Assembly (NCBI GenBank): GCA_936933955.1
Contig: CAKZIN010000086.1
Coordinates: 1-56,132 of the forward strand
Length of the DNA stretch: 56,132 nucleotides
Source of the DNA: an uncultured Sphingopyxis sp.
Lineage (GTDB): Bacteria; Pseudomonadota; Alphaproteobacteria; Sphingomonadales; Sphingomonadaceae
Reading direction: 5' to 3'
The notes beneath the pieces are model-generated. The model had not been told where the DNA came from. It did no database searches and worked only from the letters and a program-made list of their open reading frames with translations. Position numbers and translations under genes: made by a program. This document shows positions 49,678-56,132 of this stretch, in pieces. Every line of letters begins with the position of its first letter. The first letter of the stretch is position 1.

Positions 49678-52425
49678 CTAGCCCGCGGCGCCCAGCGCGC
49701 CGTGGCAGTGCTTGTACTTGCGCCCCGAACCGCACGGGCATGGCGCGTTGCGGTTGAGCGGTGGTTCGACCTCGCCCTCCATCGCCGGCAGTTCGGGCAT
49801 GTCGGGTCGCACGATGGCCATCGGCGGCAGCGTCGCGGTGACGGTGCCCGCCGCGCCACCGTCAAAGTCGCGCGTGTTGTCCTCACCGGTGAACGGATCG
49901 ATGTGCGTGGTAAGGAAGTCCGGAAGCTCGGGCAGCGCGGGTTCTTCGAAGCGCAGCTGCGCGTTGGCGACGGTCTTGGTGACGTCTTCGCGGATGGTCT
50001 GGAGCATGCGCTCGAACAGCTGAAAGGCCTCGCGCTTATACTCGTTGATCGGCTGCTTCTGCGCATAGGCGCGGAGGAAGATGACCGTCCGCAGCGCGTC
50101 GAGCGTCGACAGATGCTCCTTCCAGTGATGGTCGAGGTTCTGCAGCAGGATCGACTTTTCGACCTGCTTCCACACCTCCGGATCGGCATCGGCGACCTTG
50201 GCCGCAACCGCCTCGTCGGCCATCGCCGCGATGCGTTCCTCGATCGTTTCCGGGTCGAGGCCGTCCTCGTTCGCCCAGGCGTCGACCGGAAGTTCGATCC
50301 CCAGCAGTTCGCGCGCCGAGGCGCCCAGCGCTTCGAGGTTCCACTGTTCGGGATAGCTGCCCGGCGGGCAGGCGTCGGCGACCAGCGCGTTGACGGTCTC
50401 GTGGCGCATGTCGTGGAGCACGTCGTCCACCGCCTCGGCGTCCATGATGTCGCTGCGCTGTTCATAGACGACCTTGCGCTGGTCGTTCATGACGTTGTCG
50501 TATTCGACGACCTGCTTGCGGATGTCATAGTTGCGCGCTTCGACCTTCTTCTGCGCGGTTTCGATCGCCTTCGACAGCCAGCGCGACGGCGGCAGCGCCT
50601 CCCCTTCCTCGAGGTTCGAGCGCATCAGCTTTGCAAAGGCGGTGTCGGGGCCGAAGATGCGCATCAGGTCATCGTCGAGGCTGAGATAAAAGCGCGACAA
50701 ACCCGGGTCGCCCTGACGCCCCGAGCGACCGCGCAGCTGGTTATCGATGCGGCGGCTTTCGTGGCGCTCGGTGGCGAGCACGAACAGCCCGCCCGCGGCC
50801 TTCACCGCCTCGCGCTCTGCCTCGACCTCGGCCTTGATCCGTTCGATCGCGGCATCGCGCTCGGGCCCCTCCGGCATTTCGAGCAGCTCGTCAGCGATGC
50901 GGAATTCGACGTTGCCGCCGAGCTGGATGTCGGTGCCGCGACCCGCCATGTTGGTGGCGATGGTCACCGCCCCCGCGCGGCCCGCCTGCGCGACGATATG
51001 CGCCTCGCTTTCGTGATAGCGGGCGTTCAGCACCTTGTGCTCCACACCCTCTTCATTGAGGAATTGCGAGAGCAGCTCCGACTTTTCGATCGACACGGTG
51101 CCGACCAGCACCGGCTGGCCCTTTTCGGCATGTTCGCGAATGGTCCTGGCGATGCCGCGGAATTTGTCGGTGGTATCCTTGTAGAAGGTATCTTCCTCGT
51201 CGATCCGCTGCACCGGGCGGTTGGTGGGGATTTCAACGACATTGAGCTTGTAGATGTCGTGCAATTCCGCCGCCTCGGTCGCCGCGGTGCCGGTCATCCC
51301 GCCGAGCTTGGGATACATGCGGAAATAGTTCTGGAAGGTGATCGAGGCGAGCGTCTGGTTCTCAGGCTCGATCCGCACGCCTTCCTTGGCCTCGACCGCC
51401 TGGTGGAGCCCGTCCGACCAGCGCCGCCCATCCATCATGCGGCCGGTGAATTCATCGATGATGATCACCTTGCCGTCCTTGACGATATAGTCGGTGTCGC
51501 GGCGGAACAGGACGTTGGCGCGCAGCGACTGGTTCACATGGTGGACGAGCTGCGTGTTTTCGATGTCGTAGAGGTTGGTGCCATGGAGCAGCCCCGCGTC
51601 CTCCAGCAGCCGCTCGACCCGCTCGGTCCCTTCCTCGGTGAGCGTGATGTTGCGCTGCTTTTCGTCCTTTTCGTAGTCCGCCTCGTCGAGCTGCTTCACC
51701 AGCGCATCGACCGCGATGTACATGTCGGACTTGTCATCGGTTGGGCCGGAGATGATCAGCGGCGTGCGCGCTTCGTCGATGAGGATTGAATCGACCTCGT
51801 CCACGATCGCGAAGTTGAAGGGTCGGTGGACCATCTCCTCGCGCGAGTATTTCATATTGTCGCGCAGGTAATCGAAACCGAGCTCGTTGTTGGTCGCGTA
51901 GGTGATGTCCGCGTTATACGCGTCGCGCCGCTCCTGTTCGGTGAGGTTGGGGACGATCACCCCGGTGGTGAGCCCCAGGAAGCGATAGACCTGCCCCATC
52001 CAGTCGCAGTCGCGCCGCGCCAGATAGTCGTTGACCGTGACGACGTGGACGCCCTTCCCCTCGAGCGCGTTGAGATAGGTGGCGAGCGTTGCGACCAGCG
52101 TCTTGCCCTCACCCGTGCGCATCTCCGCGACCTCGCCGCGGTGGAGGACGATGCCGCCGATCATCTGCACGTCGTAATGGCGCTGGCCGAGCGTCCGCTT
52201 GGCCGCCTCCCGCACCACTGCAAAGGCTTCGGGGAGGAGGTCGTCGAGCGTTTCGCCCCCCGCCAGCCGCGACTGGAATTCGGCGGTCTTGCCCCGCAGC
52301 TCTTCATCAGACAGGCCGGTCACCGACGGTTCGAAGCCGTTGATCCGCGCGACGATCTTTTCGAGCGATTTGACGTAGCGATCGTTCGACGAACCGAAGA
52401 TCGACTTGGCGATGTTACCCAACAT
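49678..52425 (-). CDS. secA: Preprotein translocase ATPase SecA
   Basis: ATPase that drives secretory proteins through SecYEG. 915 aa from ATG 52425. Walker A MRTGEGKTLVATLATYLNAL, DEVDSILIDEARTPLIISGP, the FQNYFRMYPKLGGMTGTA block and helicase motif VGTVSIEKSELL are visible. The C-terminus ends with the zinc SEC-C motif NRNAPCPCGSGRKYKHCHG, which also binds SecB. Long C-terminal linker as in Alphaproteobacteria. A LexA-box-like direct repeat lies 45-59 bases upstream, probably by chance. Confidence 0.97.
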   Translation of the reverse strand: MLGNIAKSIFGSSNDRYVKSLEKIVARINGFEPSVTGLSDEELRGKTAEFQSRLAGGETLDDLLPEAFAVVREAAKRTLGQRHYDVQMIGGIVLHRGEVAEMRTGEGKTLVATLATYLNALEGKGVHVVTVNDYLARRDCDWMGQVYRFLGLTTGVIVPNLTEQERRDAYNADITYATNNELGFDYLRDNMKYSREEMVHRPFNFAIVDEVDSILIDEARTPLIISGPTDDKSDMYIAVDALVKQLDEADYEKDEKQRNITLTEEGTERVERLLEDAGLLHGTNLYDIENTQLVHHVNQSLRANVLFRRDTDYIVKDGKVIIIDEFTGRMMDGRRWSDGLHQAVEAKEGVRIEPENQTLASITFQNYFRMYPKLGGMTGTAATEAAELHDIYKLNVVEIPTNRPVQRIDEEDTFYKDTTDKFRGIARTIREHAEKGQPVLVGTVSIEKSELLSQFLNEEGVEHKVLNARYHESEAHIVAQAGRAGAVTIATNMAGRGTDIQLGGNVEFRIADELLEMPEGPERDAAIERIKAEVEAEREAVKAAGGLFVLATERHESRRIDNQLRGRSGRQGDPGLSRFYLSLDDDLMRIFGPDTAFAKLMRSNLEEGEALPPSRWLSKAIETAQKKVEARNYDIRKQVVEYDNVMNDQRKVVYEQRSDIMDAEAVDDVLHDMRHETVNALVADACPPGSYPEQWNLEALGASARELLGIELPVDAWANEDGLDPETIEERIAAMADEAVAAKVADADPEVWKQVEKSILLQNLDHHWKEHLSTLDALRTVIFLRAYAQKQPINEYKREAFQLFERMLQTIREDVTKTVANAQLRFEEPALPELPDFLTTHIDPFTGEDNTRDFDGGAAGTVTATLPPMAIVRPDMPELPAMEGEVEPPLNRNAPCPCGSGRKYKHCHGALGAAG

Positions 52426-52469
52426 GGCAAAATATCCGGTAGCGCGAGCCGTCTGGGGGCGTCGCGGAA

Positions 52470-52484
52470 GTTCAGGCTAAGTTC
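52470..52484. promoter_or_regulatory. GTTC-N7-GTTC sequence upstream of secA
   Basis: GTTC at 52470-52473 and 52481-52484 with a 7-base spacer matches the alphaproteobacterial LexA box. It lies 45 bases upstream of secA and near the end of the hypothetical secreted protein gene. One such match is expected by chance in this window, and secA is not a known SOS gene, so support is weak. Confidence 0.15.
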
Positions 52485-52535
52485 ACACCAAAAACGCGGG
52501 AATTGCGCGCTTTCCGCGCGGTCCCGCCGAGGCGT

Positions 52536-52802
52536 CTATTCGCGCAAAACGTCGAGTCGCGGGCGGGGACCGGCGACAAGCCGCGCCGTTGCGCGAAGCT
52601 GCGCACGTTCACGCAGTGAAGGAAACCCCGCCGACGGCCGCAGCGTCGCCGCCCGCTCCCGCTGGGCCGCGGTGACCGCGACCGCAGCCGCGCTCGCCTG
52701 CCACATCTCCACCGCCGAGGCCGCCGACGGCGCGCGCGCCTGTGCCGCGGGCCCACCCAGGGCCGCGAACAGCGCGGACATCATCGCAAGCAGCTTCAGC
52801 AA
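52536..52802 (-). CDS. Small secreted hypothetical protein
   Basis: 88-residue frame starting with a plausible signal peptide (LLAMMSALFAALGGPAAQA), then an Ala/Arg-rich mature part with no recognised motif. Third-codon positions are strongly G/C for most of the length, supporting a real gene. Start is TTG 52802 or ATG 52784; no clear ribosome site. It lies between secA (same strand) and argJ (divergent) in an otherwise gene-free stretch of about 530 bases. No function can be assigned. Confidence 0.45.
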   Translation of the reverse strand: MLKLLAMMSALFAALGGPAAQARAPSAASAVEMWQASAAAVAVTAAQRERAATLRPSAGFPSLRERAQLRATARLVAGPRPRLDVLRE

Positions 52803-52961
52803 AGGCAGCGTCCCATCGCTCCGGGACTTAGCCGCCCAAAGCTTGGCGTTCGCTTAGCGGATCGCTGCGAGCGCGTCACCTGTCAGTTGATCGCCCCGCC
52901 CACACCATGTTCGCTATGGTTCGCGCTTGATCGCGGGGCCGGCTTGTCGCACCGCCGCGGC

Positions 52962-54182
52962 ATGACCGTCAGCCCCCTCGCCCGCCCCTTCCCCGATCTG
53001 CCGCCCGTTCGCGGGGTCGAGCTGCGCGTCGCGCGGGCGGGGTACAAGGCTTGGGACCGCGCGGACCTGACGCTGGCGCTGCTGGCGGAGGGAACCAGCG
53101 TCGCAGGCGTGTTCACCCGCAACATCTGTTGTTCGAGCGAGGTCGAGCTGGGCCGCGCCGCCCTCCCCCACGGCCGCGCGCGGGCGCTGGTTGTCAACGC
53201 CGGCAACAGCAACGCCTTCACCGGCGCGCGCGGGCGGGCAGCGGTGGAGGGGATCGTCGCGGACGTCCGCGCGCGGACCGGCTGCGCGCCCGACGAGGTC
53301 TATGTCTCCTCCACCGGGGTGATCGGCGTGCCCTTGCCGCTCGATGTCGCGCAGGCCGGGCTCGCGCTGGCGTTTGACGCCCCGCCTGCGGACTGGCGAG
53401 CCGCGACCGACGCGATCGGCACCACCGACACATTCGCCAAGGCCGCGCACGCCTCCGCCACCGTCGCGGGCGAAGCGGTCGAAGTCGTCGGCATCATCAA
53501 GGGTTCGGGCATGATCGCGCCGGACATGGCGACGATGCTCGGCTACATCTTCACCGACGCCAGGGTCACGCCGACGTTGCTGCAGGAGATGCTGACGCGG
53601 GCGAGCGCGCGCAGCTTCAACGCCATCACTGTCGACAGCGATACCTCCACCAGCGACACGGTGCTCCTGTTCGCAACGGGCAAAGCCGGGCATGCGGAGC
53701 TGACGCGCTGGGAGGACGACGGCGCGAGCGAGCTTTACGCTGCGATCGAGATGGTCGCGCTTACGCTCGCGCAGCTCGTCGTGCGCGACGGAGAGGGTGC
53801 AACCAAGTTCATCGAGGTGCGCGTCACCGGCGCAGTCAGCGACGAAAGCGCGCATCGCGTCGCGCTCGCCATCGCCAATTCGCCGTTGGTGAAGACTGCC
53901 ATCGCGGGCGAGGACGCGAACTGGGGGCGGGTGGTGATGGCCGTCGGCAAGGCCGGCCAACCCGCCGACCGCGACCGCCTCTCGATCGGCTTCGGCGGCA
54001 TCACCGTGGCGCGCGACGGCATGGTCGTGGAGGGCTACGACGAAGCCCCCGTCGCCGCCCACCTGCAGGGCGAGGAGGTGCGCATCGACGCCGACCTCGG
54101 CCTCGCCAACGGCGCCGCCACCGTGTGGACTTGCGACCTCACCCACGGCTACATCAGCATCAACGCCGATTATCGGAGCTGA
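52962..54182 (+). CDS. argJ: Bifunctional glutamate N-acetyltransferase / N-acetylglutamate synthase ArgJ
   Basis: Transfers acetyl from N-acetylornithine to glutamate in the cyclic arginine pathway. Motifs: ALVVNAGNSNAFTG, VSSTGVIGVPLP and the autoprocessing site KGSGMIAPDMATMLGYI, where the chain is cut before the Thr of ATML to give alpha and beta subunits. The C-terminal end is HGYISINADYRS. 406 aa from ATG 52962; GTG/ATG candidates upstream from 52887 lack conserved sequence. Confidence 0.95.
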   Translation: MTVSPLARPFPDLPPVRGVELRVARAGYKAWDRADLTLALLAEGTSVAGVFTRNICCSSEVELGRAALPHGRARALVVNAGNSNAFTGARGRAAVEGIVADVRARTGCAPDEVYVSSTGVIGVPLPLDVAQAGLALAFDAPPADWRAATDAIGTTDTFAKAAHASATVAGEAVEVVGIIKGSGMIAPDMATMLGYIFTDARVTPTLLQEMLTRASARSFNAITVDSDTSTSDTVLLFATGKAGHAELTRWEDDGASELYAAIEMVALTLAQLVVRDGEGATKFIEVRVTGAVSDESAHRVALAIANSPLVKTAIAGEDANWGRVVMAVGKAGQPADRDRLSIGFGGITVARDGMVVEGYDEAPVAAHLQGEEVRIDADLGLANGAATVWTCDLTHGYISINADYRS

Positions 54183-54313
54183 CTTTTCGTGGCGGGACCG
54201 ACTGCGCCAGCGCGGCGAACCGTTCCGGCCTGCGTGCGATCATGCCAAAACCGATTGATTTGTAGTCCGATCTGGCGAAAACTTCGGACGACTGGCCGGG
54301 GAGGGAGGGGTCC

Positions 54314-54607
54314 ATGCCGTTCGTCGTTTCCGTGGTAAAATATTTCGTGCTGGCGCTGCTGTTCATTCTACTCGTCGGCGCGATCCTCCTAGTCCTGCAG
54401 GCAGCCTCTTCCGAGGCGCCGTGGCTGTCCGCCGCAGCTTTCGCGACCACCATTGGCGCGGGTCTGCTTTTGCTGGTTAATCTATTTCTATTGGCGATAA
54501 TGATTTCGGTACACGATCGGCACCGGGAAATCGCCGACGGCGTGCACCGTCTCGCTGACATCGCTGAGCAGCGACTGCTCCGGGGACGTGGGGGAGACGA
54601 TGCGTAG
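54314..54607 (+). CDS. Small two-span membrane protein
   Basis: 97 residues. Two hydrophobic helices, about 5-28 (VVKYFVLALLFILLVGAILL) and 40-63 (AFATTIGAGLLLLVNLFLLA), and a charged Arg/Glu-rich tail. ATG 54314 follows GGGGAGGGAGGGG, a very strong ribosome site. Family not recognised. The 3' end overlaps the next gene's start by 8 bases, so the two are coexpressed and could act together at the inner membrane. Confidence 0.78.
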   Translation: MPFVVSVVKYFVLALLFILLVGAILLVLQAASSEAPWLSAAAFATTIGAGLLLLVNLFLLAIMISVHDRHREIADGVHRLADIAEQRLLRGRGGDDA

Positions 54608-55229
54608 CAATAATGATCACGTGAAGCATGGCCTGCTTTTCATTGCGATTGCGGGCTTGGTCGCCGTCGCGCTGTTTGTCGGGACGCTCATGTCCCGTAA
54701 CGGCAATGACGACGCGCAAATCGATGGCGATTCGGCGGCGAGGCTCGAGCGGCGTCCATACTCGAATGATGTCAACGCGCAGACTGTGATCGCCACGGAT
54801 GACGCGCGGTCATTCGAAACTGCCGTCGCCGAGCGACTAGGCCGATCCCAGTCGCGCGCGAATCCGAGTTTTGATTGCTCGCGTGCCGACAGGCCGTCTT
54901 TGCGCCTGATCTGCTCTGATGAAAGCCTTGCGGCGAGCGATCGCGAGCTGTCCAGTAGCTACCGGGTTTACATCGCACAGTTCGTTGGAACGGAACGTCA
55001 GCAGCTTCTCCAAGCGCAGCGCAGGTTGCTGGCGGAGCGGGATCGCTGCGTCACCTACAATTGCGTCGCCGACTGGTACGACCGCGTGCTCGATATCTAC
55101 CGCCAATCGCCGACGCGCCCGACTTGGAGGGCCGAGCTGGACGCACCCGAAAGGCAGGGCGACAAGTCGTTGGAATCGATGGACGCGCCAGACCAGCTAC
55201 CCGACTCGAGCGAGAAGCCACTCTACTAG
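54600..55229 (+). CDS. LprI-like (DUF1311) membrane-anchored protein
   Basis: 209 residues. An uncleaved-looking transmembrane helix spans about 11-34 (KHGLLFIAIAGLVAVALFVG). The outer part contains an LprI-like domain: PSFDCSRADRPSLRLICSDE, DRELSSSYRVYIAQFVGTER and LLAERDRCVTYNC, with four cysteines likely forming two disulfides. LprI-family proteins include lysozyme inhibitors. ATG 54600 follows GGGGGAGACG and overlaps the upstream membrane protein gene. Shares its TAG stop quadruplet with the convergent trxA (55226-55229). Confidence 0.82.
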   Translation: MRSNNDHVKHGLLFIAIAGLVAVALFVGTLMSRNGNDDAQIDGDSAARLERRPYSNDVNAQTVIATDDARSFETAVAERLGRSQSRANPSFDCSRADRPSLRLICSDESLAASDRELSSSYRVYIAQFVGTERQQLLQAQRRLLAERDRCVTYNCVADWYDRVLDIYRQSPTRPTWRAELDAPERQGDKSLESMDAPDQLPDSSEKPLY

Positions 55230-55546
55230 AGGGCGCTCTCGAGCCAGCCTTTGAGTGCACTCTTGGGAGCGGCGCCGACCTTTTCGGCGACTTTCTGTCC
55301 GCCCTTGAACAGCATCATCGACGGGATGCCGCGCACGCCGAGCTGGCCGGCGATGTTGGGGTGGTCGTCGATGTTCATCTTGGCGATGACCACGCGGCCG
55401 GCGAGTTCGTCGCTGATCTCTTCGAGCGCCGGGCCGATCATCTTGCACGGCCCGCACCATTCCGCCCAGAAATCGACCAGCACCGGAGTGTCGCTGTCGA
55501 GCACGTCGGCCTGAAAACTCGCGTCGCTGATCGCCTTGGTCGGCAT
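55226..55546 (-). CDS. trxA: Thioredoxin 1
   Basis: General disulfide reductant, including for MsrA encoded in this window. Active site WCGPC at residues 30-34 (DFWAEWCGPCKMIGPALEE), followed by NIDDHPNIAGQLGVRGIPSM with the cis-Pro. 106 aa from ATG 55546, preceded by AGGAGCATTCCCCC. Follows addA, as is usual in Alphaproteobacteria, and ends on the stop overlap with the LprI-like gene. Confidence 0.95.
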   Translation of the reverse strand: MPTKAISDASFQADVLDSDTPVLVDFWAEWCGPCKMIGPALEEISDELAGRVVIAKMNIDDHPNIAGQLGVRGIPSMMLFKGGQKVAEKVGAAPKSALKGWLESAL

Positions 55547-55602
55547 GGGGGAATGCTCCTTTGAAAGTCTCGATGCGGAGATAGGTTCGCTCCGCCCGTG
55601 GC

Positions 55603-56132
55603 TCAAGCGCTCTCGCTCCCCGTCGGGGTGAGGTGGGGCATGGCATCGGCGAGTTCGGCGGCGTCGAACAGGAACAGCCGCGCCTCACGCGTGTAGAGCA
55701 GGCCCGCGCGCACCTCCCGCCCGGGATAGATCGCCGCCAACGCGCGGGCATAGGCCGCCATCTGCGCGCGGTAGCCGGCGGGCACCGCAGCGCGGTCACG
55801 CGGCACCGCGCCGGTCTTGAAATCGAGCAGGTCGATGCGATCCGCCGTCACGCGCAGCCGGTCGATCGTGCCGGCGATGACTCGTCCATCGACCAGCGCG
55901 GAGAAGGGCACCTCCGCCAGCGTGTCCGCGCCGAACCACGACGCCACCGCGGGGTCGGAGGCGAGCCGCAACACCTCCTCGACCATGGCCGCGCGCTCTT
56001 CGGCGTCGATCTGCGGCGCCACCTGCGCCAGCCAGCGCGCCATCGCCGCCGACTGCGCCGCCGGGTCGCCGGGGGGGAGCCGCTCGAACAGCGCGTGCAT
56101 CAACACGCCGCGATCGCGAGCCTGGCGCGCCG
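55603..56132 (-). CDS. addA: AddA double-strand break repair nuclease/helicase, 3' end only
   Basis: C-terminal 176 codons of the AddA subunit of the AddAB recombination nuclease; the 5' part is beyond the right edge. The PD-(D/E)XK nuclease is recognisable: the family LMHALFERLP (like GxxxHxLFE), EVPFSALVDGRVIAGTIDRL and the catalytic LDFKTGAVPRD. The adjoining trxA on the same strand supports the assignment, as addB-addA-trxA is a common order. The reading frame is open to the window end. Confidence 0.88.
   Translation of the reverse strand, partial: ARQARDRGVLMHALFERLPPGDPAAQSAAMARWLAQVAPQIDAEERAAMVEEVLRLASDPAVASWFGADTLAEVPFSALVDGRVIAGTIDRLRVTADRIDLLDFKTGAVPRDRAAVPAGYRAQMAAYARALAAIYPGREVRAGLLYTREARLFLFDAAELADAMPHLTPTGSESA

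Noticed and set aside
49348..51789. 813-codon open frame antisense to secA
   Set aside because: Shadow of secA; sequence is low-complexity Arg/Asp/Val without domains.
1..56132. CRISPR arrays, insertion sequences, rRNA genes and riboswitches
   Set aside because: None could be recognised on either strand by reading; no regularly spaced repeats or transposase motifs were seen.

Overview
The window is a GC-rich, gene-dense chromosomal segment that looks like a sphingomonad (Alphaproteobacteria, Sphingomonadales, probably Sphingomonas or a close relative). The grounds are the codon use, the gene neighbourhoods (addA-trxA, recG/sdhE/mfd, purF with a short-chain dehydrogenase, msrA-galU, hemW-xerC, rRNA pseudouridine synthase with rsmD) and many GTG/TTG starts. 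No phage, insertion sequence, integrase, rRNA operon or CRISPR array is visible. Assignment is from sequence recognition only; no database search was run.

Layout. 1-2493: RNA modification enzymes and a PA0069-type radical SAM protein with a possible LexA-controlled promoter. 2498-15267: mainly minus strand, with a transglutaminase-like protein, two long acyl-CoA dehydrogenases, an acyl-CoA ligase, galU-msrA, a periplasmic M48 protease, xerC-hemW, and a LiuR-like MerR regulator with a perfect palindromic operator. 15299-25260: housekeeping and repair genes (hisI, purF, photolyase, korAB, esterase, rppH, uracil-DNA glycosylase, folK) ending in tRNA-Lys.

25261-35478 is the accessory part. An AraC-family regulator, a SARP-like winged-helix/TPR regulator and an archaic (Csu-type, spore coat U) chaperone-usher pilus operon all run on the plus strand. 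An extra spore coat U protein on the opposite strand and a BLUF blue-light protein follow. The pilus chaperone reading frame is broken by a +1 shift near 30278, so the locus as sequenced may not build a pilus. Direct repeats with helical phasing sit upstream of the SARP-like gene and of the pilus operon.

35482-56132 returns to core functions: CaiB/BaiF CoA transferase/racemase, SIMPL protein, NamZ-type (DUF1343) and DOMON-like proteins, tyrS, PilZ, recG, sdhE, mfd, a GGDEF-degenerate EAL protein, NAD kinase, tRNA-Asn, a DksA/TraR zinc finger protein, secA, argJ, a small membrane protein with an LprI-like protein, trxA and the 3' end of addA.

How it fits together: fatty/acyl-CoA degradation genes share the left third with a LiuR-like regulator; DNA repair genes (photolyase, UDG, recG, mfd, addA, xerC) are scattered; and surface-life functions (Csu pilus, PilZ, EAL, BLUF) cluster in the centre and right. 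Gene packing is tight: same-strand neighbours often overlap by ATGA/GTGA, and five convergent pairs share a 4-base stop-codon overlap.
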